Shown: positions 17,701-27,413, counted from the first letter of the stretch. The stretch is DNA of 64,000 nt from Sphingobacteriales bacterium 39-19 (GCA_001898465.1 MKTX01000004.1:124001-188000); one strand, 5' to 3'. Program-made: numbers and translations. Notes: generated by a model from the sequence alone, not told the origin.

Positions 17701-20226
17701 ATGAAATGTATTTTCATTTTCCTATTCATGTTGCTGGCCCATATCACATCAGCACAAAAAAATAATAAGTTAGAAACCTTCTTTGTAAATGGCAAATGCG
17801 AAATGTGTAAAGACCGCATTGAAAAAACCGTTAATAAATTAAGGGTACGCTTTGCAGACTGGGACGTAAACAGTCACATGCTCACCGTTTCGTACGACAG
17901 CACTAAAATGGACAGAAAAAAAATTGAACAGGCTTTAGTGTCCGTTGGGCACGATACCAAAGACCTTGTTGCCCATGATGAAGTGTATGAAGCTTTACCC
18001 GCATGTTGCCATTACGATCGTTCGCAAACGGCGCTTACAACCGTAAACAAACAATGGATAACCGGCATTGTTTTACAGGAAGATACAAAAGGCAAACTCA
18101 CGGCCGTACACCATGCAAATATTACCAACCTGCACCAACCCGGAACGGTAAGTACCGATAGTTTTGGCATCTTTAAAATATTTACAGAAGTACCCGCTCA
18201 ATTACAGATAAGTTATGTAGGTTTTAAAACCGATACCATCGCCATTAAAGAGGTTTCCGAAGTTAAAATCATTTTAAAAAATGGCAGTACCGGAAACTTA
18301 AGTGAAGTGGTAGTACAATCAAAACGTTTTTCAACTTATGTTTCTTCCATCAACCCGTTAAACACGATGATCATCACATCGAAGGAATTAGCCAAGGCTG
18401 CCTGCTGCAACCTGAGTGAAAGTTTTGAAACCAGCCCATCCATTGATGTGAGTTATACGGATGGGGTTACGGGTATGAAACAGATTCAACTGCTGGGATT
18501 GGCCGGCCAGTACAGCCAGTTACTCACCGAAAACAGTTCAGAAATAAGAGGGCTCGCAGGCCCTTTTGGATTAAGCTTTGTGCCCGGCCCCTGGCTTGAA
18601 AGTATTGAAGTAACCAAGGGCATTGGTACCGTTGTAAATGGATATGAAAGTATGACGGGACAAATAAATATTGAAGAAAAAAAACCAGACCGGGCAGAAA
18701 AACTTTTTATAAATGGTTATATCAACAGTACGGGCAGGATGGAAAGCAACATCATGCTGGCTAAAAAATTAAACGATAAATGGAGTACCGGCTTACTCAC
18801 CAATATAAATGGCTCACCGGTAAAAAATGATCATAATAAAGATGGATTTTTAGATATGCCTACCGGCCGCCAGTTTAATATTGTAAACCGGTGGAAGTAT
18901 GAAGGCCACAACGGATGGATCATACAGCTGGCGCTAAAGGCTTTATCAGATAAAAGAATTGCCGGGCAAACAAACTTTGATGAAAAGAAAGACAAGCTTA
19001 CCACCCATGCCTATGGGCTGGGAATTGATATTGAACAATATGCTGCTACCAGTAAAGTAGGCTACGTTTTTCCCAATCATAAATATAAAAGTATTGGCTG
19101 GATTGTAACTGCCGTAAAATTAAATAACAACTCATATTACGGCTTACGGCCTTACGAAGCTCAGCAAGGTTCCTTGTACAGTAATTTAATTTATCAAAAC
19201 ATCATCGGTAATTCATTTCATAAATTCAGAACGGGTATCAGCTTCCTCAATGAAACTTTTAAAGAGAAATTTAATGCCAGCCCGTATCAACGCAGGGAAA
19301 CAGTACCGGGCGCTTATTTTGAATACAATTATAGTGGTGAAAAAAAGCTTTCGATAGTCGCCGGAATCCGTGCTGATTACCATAATGACTATCATTGGAT
19401 GGTTACGCCACGCCTGCATGTAAAATATGATTTTACCCCCCAAACCAATTTGCGTTTAAGTGCCGGCAGTGGTTTTCGTACGGCGAATATCTTTGCAGAA
19501 AATACGGGCCTGTTCATAAGTTCAAGAGACTACATGATACTGGATCCCATAAATAAATATGGATATGGATTGGGTTATGAAAAAGCATGGAATTACGGAC
19601 TGAACCTGGTACACAATTTTCATATTGGCGAAAATCATGGCAGCATTAGCTTAGATGCATATCATACAAAATTCACAGATCAAACGGTTGTAGATATAGA
19701 TGCCAGTACACAACAAATATTATTTTATCCTTTACAGGGAAAATCTTTTTCAAACAGTTTACAGGCAGAAATAAATTATAGCCCTTTTTATAATTTTGAA
19801 ATAAGGCTTGCCTACCGCTGGTTAGATGTACAAACCCAATACAAGACCGGTGTATTAGAAAAACCTCTGATTGCCAAAAACCGTGGATTTTTAAACCTGG
19901 CTTACAGTACACATACAAACTGGAAATTTGATGTAACCAGCCAATGGTATGGGCCCAAAAGAATTCCCAATACATTAATGAACCCGGCAGACAAGCAAAT
20001 GGCTTCCCAGTCTCCTGCTTATATGCAACTGAATGCACAGGTAAGTAAAAAACTGGGTAAGAAATGGGAACTATACCTGGGTGCAGAAAATATTACCAAT
20101 TATGTACAGGAAAAAATGATCTTATCGGCAGATAATCCTTTTAGTAATTATTTTGATGCCTCCTTAATATGGGGGCCCGTAAATGAAAGGCTTATATACG
20201 CCGGGTTTCGTTTTAAAATAAAATAA
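17701..20226 (+). CDS. TonB-dependent receptor with N-terminal heavy-metal-associated (HMA) domain
   Basis: 841 residues. After the signal peptide (ends TSAQK), residues 24-95 form an HMA fold with a CEMC metal site (GKCEMCKDRIEKTV), then a Cys/His patch ACCHYD. A carboxypeptidase-like regulatory domain follows (ITGIVL...YVGFKTDTIAI), a plug with AACCNLSESFETSPS, and a 22-strand barrel ending in RFKIK. The HMA domain and the CC in the plug point to copper or a similar ion. It lies 67 bases after the HYC_CC_PP gene, probably in the same unit. Confidence 0.88.
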   Translation: MKCIFIFLFMLLAHITSAQKNNKLETFFVNGKCEMCKDRIEKTVNKLRVRFADWDVNSHMLTVSYDSTKMDRKKIEQALVSVGHDTKDLVAHDEVYEALPACCHYDRSQTALTTVNKQWITGIVLQEDTKGKLTAVHHANITNLHQPGTVSTDSFGIFKIFTEVPAQLQISYVGFKTDTIAIKEVSEVKIILKNGSTGNLSEVVVQSKRFSTYVSSINPLNTMIITSKELAKAACCNLSESFETSPSIDVSYTDGVTGMKQIQLLGLAGQYSQLLTENSSEIRGLAGPFGLSFVPGPWLESIEVTKGIGTVVNGYESMTGQINIEEKKPDRAEKLFINGYINSTGRMESNIMLAKKLNDKWSTGLLTNINGSPVKNDHNKDGFLDMPTGRQFNIVNRWKYEGHNGWIIQLALKALSDKRIAGQTNFDEKKDKLTTHAYGLGIDIEQYAATSKVGYVFPNHKYKSIGWIVTAVKLNNNSYYGLRPYEAQQGSLYSNLIYQNIIGNSFHKFRTGISFLNETFKEKFNASPYQRRETVPGAYFEYNYSGEKKLSIVAGIRADYHNDYHWMVTPRLHVKYDFTPQTNLRLSAGSGFRTANIFAENTGLFISSRDYMILDPINKYGYGLGYEKAWNYGLNLVHNFHIGENHGSISLDAYHTKFTDQTVVDIDASTQQILFYPLQGKSFSNSLQAEINYSPFYNFEIRLAYRWLDVQTQYKTGVLEKPLIAKNRGFLNLAYSTHTNWKFDVTSQWYGPKRIPNTLMNPADKQMASQSPAYMQLNAQVSKKLGKKWELYLGAENITNYVQEKMILSADNPFSNYFDASLIWGPVNERLIYAGFRFKIK

Positions 20227-20259
20227 TTTATACCTGCCGGGTAAAGCCCCATATAGCAC

Positions 20260-20288
20260 CCGGGTTGCCGTGTGCGACGCCAACCCGG
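20260..20288 (+). terminator. GC-rich hairpin after the metal receptor gene
   Basis: CCGGGTTG and CAACCCGG (8-bp perfect arms, 13-base loop), 34 bases after the receptor stop codon. No T run follows, so it may be a weak terminator or an mRNA-stabilising stem. Confidence 0.4.
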
Positions 20289-20362
20289 CCGGGATAAAAT
20301 GAAATGCCGGAAACAAAAAATATTTTTCATTTGTACCGTATTAATATTTGTAAGTTAGTGTT

Positions 20363-20878
20363 ATGAAGGTTAACAAAGAAGCTGTATTTAACCGAAAAAC
20401 ACGCCTGCTGTTCATAATGCTGATTATGCTGGCAGGCTTATTTTTTTATTTTAAAAAGTTTGGCCGTTCCCGGGATATAGCCGTTAGCGGGCAGGTATCC
20501 AATACAAAAGCGGGTGCTAAAAAAGAAAGAGACAATACCACAAGCCGGATTGATGAATTAACCCGTGAAGACATTGTTGTGAACTATATAAAAGCGCATG
20601 GCGAATTACCGCCCTATTATATTACCAAAAGCGAAGCCCGGCGCCTGGGATGGAATCCATCAACCGGGAATCTTTGTGAGGTGGCAGCAGGTAAAGCCAT
20701 AGGGGGAGATATTTTTACAAACAGGCAGGCTTTATTACCCGTAAAAATAGGGCGAACCTGGTATGAAGCTGACTTGGATTATGCTTGTGGCCGGCGCAAT
20801 GCCCACCGGGTATTATTCAGCAGCGACAGGCTCCTGTTTGTTACTTACGATCATTATAAAACTGTTGAAGAAAAATGA
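20363..20878 (+). CDS. Barnase-family ribonuclease, membrane-anchored
   Basis: 171 residues. A hydrophobic helix at 14-30 with no clear cleavage site suggests a signal anchor, followed by a short linker. Residues about 65-168 align with barnase throughout: LPPYYITKSEARRLGW, GGDIFTNR, and a GRTWYEADLDY block. Catalytic residues are all kept: Glu135 (Glu73 in barnase), Arg145 (Arg83), Arg149 (Arg87), His164 (His102), plus Lys89 (Lys27). Cys105 and Cys142 fall at barnase positions 43 and 80. The gene overlaps the inhibitor gene by ATGA. Confidence 0.93.
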   Translation: MKVNKEAVFNRKTRLLFIMLIMLAGLFFYFKKFGRSRDIAVSGQVSNTKAGAKKERDNTTSRIDELTREDIVVNYIKAHGELPPYYITKSEARRLGWNPSTGNLCEVAAGKAIGGDIFTNRQALLPVKIGRTWYEADLDYACGRRNAHRVLFSSDRLLFVTYDHYKTVEEK

Positions 20879-21171
20879 AAGACCCGATAATTTTTAATTT
20901 CAGTAAGATATATACTTATCATACTTTTTATACTTTGTGCAAACAAAAATTGAATTTACCGGCATACTTTGGTAATAATTTAGATGCCCTCTGGGATTAT
21001 ATTACGGGAGATATGGAATTGCCCATTACCATTCACTTTACAGGGATAAGCCCATACCATGAAAAGAAATTTAAAGCGCTGCTTCAATTGATGCAAGAGG
21101 CAGCGCATGAAATGCCGGGAGATTTTATTTTTAATACAGAGCGTAATGAATACGATGAAGGCGTGGGTTAG
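20875..21171 (+). CDS. Barstar-family ribonuclease inhibitor
   Basis: 98 residues with no signal peptide, hence cytoplasmic. LPAYFGNNLDALWDYITG (residues 28-45) is the barstar recognition segment. Asp37, Trp40 and Asp41 correspond to Asp35, Trp38 and Asp39, the last of which plugs the barnase active site. The start codon overlaps the ribonuclease stop codon (ATGA), ensuring coupled synthesis so that inhibitor protects the producing cell. Confidence 0.93.
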   Translation: MKDPIIFNFSKIYTYHTFYTLCKQKLNLPAYFGNNLDALWDYITGDMELPITIHFTGISPYHEKKFKALLQLMQEAAHEMPGDFIFNTERNEYDEGVG

Positions 21172-21233
21172 TTTTTCCTGCGGCGAATACGCTATACATA
21201 ATCTTTCCCGGTATAGTCTTTTATAAAACAAGA

Positions 21234-21254
21234 GCCCCTCTCAAAGAGAGGGGC
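21234..21254. terminator. Hairpin between convergent barstar and ftsZ genes
   Basis: GCCCCTCTC-AAA-GAGAGGGGC: perfect 9-bp stem with 3-base loop, midway between the barstar stop and the ftsZ stop. Symmetric, with a weak T-rich tract on the minus side; probably ends transcription in both directions. Confidence 0.65.
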
Positions 21255-21348
21255 CACATACAAACTGTAATTACAAACACAACATTTATATTGTAGTAAA
21301 CTGTAGTTTAATACAAAAAGGCCAGGCCCATGAGAGCCCGGCTGTATT

Positions 21349-23283
21349 TTAATCGGGTTTCTTTCCTTCCAGGAATGTGTTTAAGCCGCTTATGTCCGCT
21401 TGATTTTTATCATCGCTTTTTACGGTATAGTTACTATAAAAAGATTCTACATCTGCAATCTGGTTGTGAATTTCCATATTGCGGCGAAGGTAAGCCGGTA
21501 CCGTTTCAAACTCATTATTCGGATCTGCTGCGTTGATGTTAAAAGACAAGTTACGCAACTTCGCAATGCGTTCCATAGCCCGGCGCCTGAGTTCTTCTGT
21601 TTCGTCCTGCAGCGCAGGTTCCTCAACATTCGACATCATGATGGGCTGAGTCTGTTGCATATTTGGCTGTTCCTCCGCCGCCTTCTGGGATTCTTTAACC
21701 ACCAGTTGCATTTTTTCCCGGGGTTCGTCTTCCGCCGAAATTATTTGCACAGGCAGTGGCTCCTCTGTCGAATTGGATTCTGTATTTACCGGTTCGTCCT
21801 CAGCATAAATTTGCTTTGGCTTGGCCAGAAAGCTCCCTGACGAAAGGGCACTTTTATTGCTAGCATCTTGATTACTTTGCTGGTTAATCTTCGATTTGTC
21901 TTCGCTGGTAGGTTGGGTTTCTTTTGCAGGTACCGGATTGGGAATATCAAGGTCGAATGTAATAACGGACGATTGATCGTTTGCCGAAGATATTTCAAAA
22001 AATTCCGGTTTATCATCTTTTGCTTCTTCATTTTTTTCCACAGTAATTTTACTTAGTGGATTTACCTCTTCTGTTTCTTTCATTACCGGCATCATAGGAT
22101 CTGCTTCCGGTTCTTCGGGATTATTTATTTCCAGCGATATTTGCCCGGCTTGCGTATCTTCTGTTGATTTGGTTTCTGCTTCTTTTTCAGCATAATCGAT
22201 AGGAAGCTGAATTTCAATTTTTTTGTTTTCAGGTTCGGGCATTTCCAACGGCATTACAATTTTTTCATCTGCCTTTTTCTCCGGTTCATTTTCTTTTTTG
22301 GATTTATCAAAGGGATCTTTATGTTCAAAACCGGTTGCAATGAGTGTAATGCCGATCTGGTTACCCAGCGTATTATCATATCCCAATCCTAAAATAATAT
22401 CCGTATCCTCACCTGAATTACTGGTAAGATAGTTTTGAATTACCTCTACTTCATCCATGGTAAATTCATGTTCGCCTTCGGCAGAATTAATATTGATGAG
22501 GATCCATTTTGCGCCCTGGATATCGTTATCATTAAGCAAAGGGGAAGCCAATGCCTGCTCAATGGCCTGCTGTGCCCGATCATCGCCTTCGGCCTGGGCG
22601 CTGCCTAAAATTGCAACTCCTCCATTTTTCATAACCGTACATACATCTGCAAAGTCAACATTAATCTGGCCGGTACTGTTAATTACATCGGTTATACATT
22701 TAGCTGCAGTTGCTAATACATTATCGGCTTTGCTGAAAGCTTCTTTCATTTTAAGGTTACCATATTGGTGCCTTAACTTATCGTTACTTATCACCAGCAA
22801 AGTATCTACGTGATCTTTTAAATTCATAATTCCTTCTTCGGCCTGCGCAATTCTCTTCTTTCCTTCGTATGAAAAAGGGGTGGTTACAATGCCTACGGTT
22901 AAAATGTCCAGGTCTTTACAAATTTTTGCCAGTATAGGTGCGCCGCCGGTTCCGGTACCTCCACCCATACCCGCCGTGATAAAGGCCATTTTGGTATTCA
23001 CTTCTAATATACGGCGAATTTCTTCGAGGCTCTCTTCTGTTGCCTGGCGGCCAATAGAAGGATTTGCACCGGCACCCAGCCCTTGTGTAAGATGCGGGCC
23101 CAGCTGAATTTTATTGGGTACCTGGCTTTGTGCTATTGCCTGTGCATCCGTATTACAAATAATAAAGTCCACGCCATCTATATTTTGGCTATACATGTGG
23201 TTTACGGCATTTCCACCGCCGCCGCCCACACCAATAACCTTGATGATGGAGGACTGGTCTTTGGGGAGATCAAATTGAATCAT
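21349..23283 (-). CDS. ftsZ: Cell division protein FtsZ with long C-terminal linker
   Basis: 644 residues. The tubulin-like GTPase (about 1-320) has GVGGGGGNAV, the signature GGGTGTGGAP at 108-117, and the T7-loop phrase INVDFADV. A very long acidic, Gln/Glu/Pro-rich linker follows (about 325-570), then a conserved C-terminal stretch with VPAYLRRN. Bacterial FtsZ is usually 350-450 residues, so about 200 residues are extra, all in the disordered linker. It forms the Z ring, anchored by FtsA. The last gene of the dcw cluster; a leader of almost only A, C and T lies before its ATG. Confidence 0.96.
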   Translation of the reverse strand: MIQFDLPKDQSSIIKVIGVGGGGGNAVNHMYSQNIDGVDFIICNTDAQAIAQSQVPNKIQLGPHLTQGLGAGANPSIGRQATEESLEEIRRILEVNTKMAFITAGMGGGTGTGGAPILAKICKDLDILTVGIVTTPFSYEGKKRIAQAEEGIMNLKDHVDTLLVISNDKLRHQYGNLKMKEAFSKADNVLATAAKCITDVINSTGQINVDFADVCTVMKNGGVAILGSAQAEGDDRAQQAIEQALASPLLNDNDIQGAKWILININSAEGEHEFTMDEVEVIQNYLTSNSGEDTDIILGLGYDNTLGNQIGITLIATGFEHKDPFDKSKKENEPEKKADEKIVMPLEMPEPENKKIEIQLPIDYAEKEAETKSTEDTQAGQISLEINNPEEPEADPMMPVMKETEEVNPLSKITVEKNEEAKDDKPEFFEISSANDQSSVITFDLDIPNPVPAKETQPTSEDKSKINQQSNQDASNKSALSSGSFLAKPKQIYAEDEPVNTESNSTEEPLPVQIISAEDEPREKMQLVVKESQKAAEEQPNMQQTQPIMMSNVEEPALQDETEELRRRAMERIAKLRNLSFNINAADPNNEFETVPAYLRRNMEIHNQIADVESFYSNYTVKSDDKNQADISGLNTFLEGKKPD

Positions 23284-23340
23284 TGTGTGTAAGTTTGTTG
23301 TGTTAGTAAGTATGTGTTCTATAAGTATAAAAAAGAAAGA

Positions 23341-24711
23341 TTACAATTGAGCGTCTTCTTCTTCTTTAAATATTTCTATTAAATTGTTTTTAAAACTGTC
23401 CATAAAAGATTTAATGGTTTTTCTTCTTGGCTTGCTCACTTGCTCTGTTTCCAGTTCTGCTGTTGCCATTTCTTTTTGTTCAGTTTCTTCTTCTGCCTCA
23501 TTATTACCGGTAACTTTAATAAAGTTGCCGTCTAATTTTTGTTTATTTTCATAATCATTATATCCTTTTAATATCAGGCCGATGCAGGTACTATACATGG
23601 GCTTGGCCAGCTCTTCTATATGCCCCCCGCTTAAATGTTCATTGGGATATCCAATACGGGCATTGAGGCCGGTAACATATTCAGTAAGCTGCAGCAGGTG
23701 TTTTAACTGCGATCCGCCACCGGTAAGAATTACGCCGCCATTCAGCATCCGGTTATCCAGACCCACCTGTTTTAAATGGTAGCTTACAAAATCCATGATC
23801 TCACTCATGCGGGCCTGGATAATAGAAGCTAGGTTTTTTACTGAAATTTCTTTGGGTGCCATACCTCTTAAACCCGGAATGGTGATAAAGGCATTTGCTT
23901 TGGCTTCATCGCTCAGGGCGCTGCCAAATTGAATTTTCATTTGTTCGGCCTGGGTTTTTAAAACGCCTAATCCGGTTTTAATATCAGTAGTAATGTTTTC
24001 GCCACCAAATGGAATCACTGCCGTATGTTTTAAAATTCCTTCATAAAATACGGCGAGGTCTGTGGTACCGCCGCCAATATCTACAATGGCTACACCAGCT
24101 TCCAGGTCCTGGTCGCACATCACAGCAGCAGCAGAAGCCAGGGGCTGAAGCACCAGGTCTTTTGTTTTTAGCCCTGATTTTTCTACGCTGCGATTTATAT
24201 TGCGAATGGCAGTTTTATCGCCGGTAATAATATGAAAGTTAGCGCCCACTTTTACACCACTGTATCCAATGGGGTTGGGTATATTTTGAAAATTATCTAC
24301 GGTAAATTCTTGCGGAATTACATCTATAATCTGGTCACCGGCCGGTATGTAAGTACGGTATTGGTCTGCAATTAACCGGTCAATTTCGTCCTGCTTGATT
24401 TCATCTTCATTTTGCTGGCGTACAATATCACCCCGGGTTTGAAGGCTTTTGATATGGTGGCCGGCAATGCCTACATACACTTCACTGATCTCTAAATTGG
24501 GATTGCTGGCATAACAGTTTTCCAGGGCTTTCTCAATGGCTTTAATGGTTTGATCGATATTAAGTACCATGCCATGCTGTACGCCATTGCTGGCAGCACG
24601 GCCAAAACCTAATATTTCTAACTTGCCGAATTCGTTTTTACGCCCGGCGATGGCAGCGATCTTAGTGGTTCCAATATCGAGGCCTACAATAATGGGTTGT
24701 TCCTTGTTCAT
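23341..24711 (-). CDS. ftsA: Cell division protein FtsA
   Basis: 456 residues of the actin-like family. ATP-site blocks are VGLDIGTTKIAAIAG at the start, VDIGGGTTDLAVF in the middle and ILTGGGSQL late. The 1C subdomain lies between. The C-terminal end (IKSFMDSFKNNLIEIF) is an amphipathic helix that docks on the inner membrane, preceded by a basic and acidic linker. It tethers FtsZ polymers to the membrane. Located between ftsQ and ftsZ as in other dcw clusters. Confidence 0.95.
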   Translation of the reverse strand: MNKEQPIIVGLDIGTTKIAAIAGRKNEFGKLEILGFGRAASNGVQHGMVLNIDQTIKAIEKALENCYASNPNLEISEVYVGIAGHHIKSLQTRGDIVRQQNEDEIKQDEIDRLIADQYRTYIPAGDQIIDVIPQEFTVDNFQNIPNPIGYSGVKVGANFHIITGDKTAIRNINRSVEKSGLKTKDLVLQPLASAAAVMCDQDLEAGVAIVDIGGGTTDLAVFYEGILKHTAVIPFGGENITTDIKTGLGVLKTQAEQMKIQFGSALSDEAKANAFITIPGLRGMAPKEISVKNLASIIQARMSEIMDFVSYHLKQVGLDNRMLNGGVILTGGGSQLKHLLQLTEYVTGLNARIGYPNEHLSGGHIEELAKPMYSTCIGLILKGYNDYENKQKLDGNFIKVTGNNEAEEETEQKEMATAELETEQVSKPRRKTIKSFMDSFKNNLIEIFKEEEDAQL

Positions 24712-24795
24712 AGTTGTATGTTTTTGTGTGTGTTTGTTTTTACTTCTCTGTGATAAAGATTTTTATAAATTAAAATATTGAAGGTTTACAAAAAG

Positions 24796-26001
24796 TTAAT
24801 AATCGTTTGCCGGCATTACTGCTTTTGGTTTTTCCGGTGGCTTTTTCACTTTTTCGGGTAATGCTTTTTGAGAACCCGGCGTCTTTATTTGCTTTTTAAT
24901 GATTTCGTTTTTCTTTAGTTTTTTGTCTTTATCTGCAGGTTTCACTGGGACCGGTTTTTCCGGGAGTTTAGCGGGCATGGTTGCCGGGGCGGTTGGGTTC
25001 AGGGGAGCAGGTTCATTTTCTATTACCGGAGTTTCAGCGGGTTCATCATCCCTTTCTATTGATCGTTCAATCAGGCTGCTATCGTAATTGGATTTATCAT
25101 TCTCTATATTCATTTTTCCTTTAAGCATAAGTTGAGAATCGGCAGCCATTTTCTCTGCCCGTTCTGCCATCAAGGTCATAAGTTCAATAGTTCGTAATGA
25201 ATCGGCAGCGATATCTTCTTTGCCTTTAATTTTGGCAACAATCTGGTTATTGTATTGCAGGTTAATGGTGCTATATTTATTCCACCCCACTTTTTCAATT
25301 ACTTTTTTGTAGAACAATTTTAATTTGTAAAACTTAGCATCAATATCGGTGGCATCTCCAAATAAAATCAGTTGGTCTCCCATTTTCGGTATCAATTCAA
25401 AACAAAGTTTCTCATTTATATTTACCTGGTCAATCATGGCCATTAAAAAAGGATCCGATTCAATTTTTAAACTTATTTCTTTAATGCCATTCAGCAGGGT
25501 GCTATCCCTTGTTGTAAGCCCTTTAGGGTTTGCTGTAAAACCTGTAAATACAGGTACTTTTGCCGAGAATTTAAGGCTTAAGGGCAAGATCATATTACTG
25601 CTATCTATATAAAATGAATTACCGGTAATTGTAAATATCCTGGCAACGGGTTCCCGTTCGTCAATATTTACATTTAATGTATTGTTGTTATCAAAATAGA
25701 GTTCTGCATTTTTTATCCATACTTCATTTTCTAACTCTTCTTCCATTTTACGGAGATCAAAATTTTCCATCAGCCCACCTACTACCTGGCTTTGTGAATG
25801 CTGCTTTATCACTTCAAGCACATCCTTTTTATCAATAAAGAAATTATTATTCACGCCCCTGATATTAACTTCAATCCCGTTGCATTGGCGGCTGTCTTTA
25901 CGCTTTACAGCAGCTACCAGCAATACGATTGAGGCAGTTCCCAGGATTACCCAGAAACAGGCCAGCAATACATTTTTAATATGGTTTTTATTAAACTTCA
26001 T
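24796..26001 (-). CDS. ftsQ: Cell division protein FtsQ with Lys/Pro-rich tail
   Basis: 401 residues: short cytoplasmic N-terminus, one membrane helix (about 10-30), POTRA domain starting VNIRGVNNNFFIDKKDVLEVI, then the beta domain. From about residue 300 a low-complexity tail rich in Pro, Lys, Glu and Ala continues to the end, roughly 100 residues more than usual. FtsQ links early and late divisome proteins in the periplasm. Its ATG abuts the murC stop codon with no gap. Confidence 0.88.
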   Translation of the reverse strand: MKFNKNHIKNVLLACFWVILGTASIVLLVAAVKRKDSRQCNGIEVNIRGVNNNFFIDKKDVLEVIKQHSQSQVVGGLMENFDLRKMEEELENEVWIKNAELYFDNNNTLNVNIDEREPVARIFTITGNSFYIDSSNMILPLSLKFSAKVPVFTGFTANPKGLTTRDSTLLNGIKEISLKIESDPFLMAMIDQVNINEKLCFELIPKMGDQLILFGDATDIDAKFYKLKLFYKKVIEKVGWNKYSTINLQYNNQIVAKIKGKEDIAADSLRTIELMTLMAERAEKMAADSQLMLKGKMNIENDKSNYDSSLIERSIERDDEPAETPVIENEPAPLNPTAPATMPAKLPEKPVPVKPADKDKKLKKNEIIKKQIKTPGSQKALPEKVKKPPEKPKAVMPANDY

Positions 26002-27405
26002 TTACCTGGCTTCTACTATTTTTTTAACCGGCTCTACCAGGGAATCTATATCACCGGCGCCGCTCATAATTAATAACTGTACATCATTCTTTAAAACCCA
26101 ACCTGGTAATGCATCTTTTTCAATTACCGAAACATGTGGATGCTTCATGTTTTCTACAATGGAATTACTGCTCACCCCCGGTATGGGCAATTCTCTCGCC
26201 GGGTAGATGGGAAGCAGCAATACTTCGTCTGCCAGGCTTAATACTTCTGCAAATCCGGCTGCCAAATCTCGGGTACGGCTATACAAATGGGGTTGAAAAA
26301 CAAGGGTACATTTCTTACCGGGAAATAGTTCTTTGGCTCCCATTATTAATGCACGCAATTCTTCAGGATGATGGGCATAATCATCTATCATTACAATTCC
26401 TGTATTACCAGCCGATGGTTTTACAATATATTCAAAGCGCCTTTTCACGCCTTTAAATTCTGAAAGGGCAGCCCTGATCTTTTCTTCATGAATTCCTACA
26501 TGCAAGGCTACTGCAACCGCTGCCACTGCATTTTCTACATTATGGCGCCCCCCCATATGCAGGGTAAGTTGCTGTATTGTTCTGTCGTTTATCACTGCAT
26601 CAAATAAATAAGCCCCGTTTTGTACCGTAATATTCCTGGCGTAGCAGTCGGCCTGTGCATCTGTAGCCGCATAACTCCATTTATTACTTGCCAGCAACTC
26701 AGTATCCCGGTGGAGATTATTTTTATAGATCAATAATCCCTTGTCCTTTATATTTTCAGTAAAGCTGATAAAAGCATCCTGCATATTTTTTTCGGTGCCA
26801 TAAATATCCAGGTGATCCGCATCCATCGCTGTGATAATGGCAACATCCGGAAATAATTTTAAAAAACTGCGATCGTATTCATCTGCTTCTACCACGCAAG
26901 TATGATTATCACTTTTCCAAAAATTAGTATCATAGTTCGCTGAAATCCCCCCCAGGAATGCATTGCAGCCATACCCGCTATGCCGCAGTATATGTGCAAT
27001 TAAGGTACTGGTAGTAGTTTTACCATGTGTGCCGGCTACTGCAATAGTATAACATCCGTTTGTAACCGCTTCTAATACATCACTGCGTTTTAGTAACAGG
27101 TAATCATTGTTTTTATAAAAATTTAATTCTTTATGATCGGCCGGAATAGCAGGTGTATAAACCACCAGTTCTGCCTGTGGATCCAGTAAGTTTACATCAT
27201 CATGATAATGAATGTACATTCCTTCATCTTCTAATTTTTTTGAAAACGGAGTAGCAGCTCTATCATACCCGCTCACCTTACGATGCCTGCTTATAAAATA
27301 CCTGGCCAGGGCGCTCATGCCAATACCGCCAATGCCGAGGAAATACACCGGCCCTTGCCCCTGCTTCACGTTTTGAGTTATTGATATTTTACTTTTAGTA
27401 TCCAC
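26002..27405 (-). CDS. murC: UDP-N-acetylmuramate--L-alanine ligase
   Basis: 467 residues from a GTG start. N-terminal domain GIGGIGMSALARYF, ATP loop AGTHGKTTTSTLIAH, central VVEADEYDRSFL, and C-terminal MIDDYAHHPEE. This order is specific for MurC, which adds the first amino acid of the peptidoglycan stem peptide in the cytoplasm. It lies 8 bases after murG. Confidence 0.96.
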   Translation of the reverse strand: MDTKSKISITQNVKQGQGPVYFLGIGGIGMSALARYFISRHRKVSGYDRAATPFSKKLEDEGMYIHYHDDVNLLDPQAELVVYTPAIPADHKELNFYKNNDYLLLKRSDVLEAVTNGCYTIAVAGTHGKTTTSTLIAHILRHSGYGCNAFLGGISANYDTNFWKSDNHTCVVEADEYDRSFLKLFPDVAIITAMDADHLDIYGTEKNMQDAFISFTENIKDKGLLIYKNNLHRDTELLASNKWSYAATDAQADCYARNITVQNGAYLFDAVINDRTIQQLTLHMGGRHNVENAVAAVAVALHVGIHEEKIRAALSEFKGVKRRFEYIVKPSAGNTGIVMIDDYAHHPEELRALIMGAKELFPGKKCTLVFQPHLYSRTRDLAAGFAEVLSLADEVLLLPIYPARELPIPGVSSNSIVENMKHPHVSVIEKDALPGWVLKNDVQLLIMSGAGDIDSLVEPVKKIVEAR

Positions 27406-27413
27406 GAATAGTT

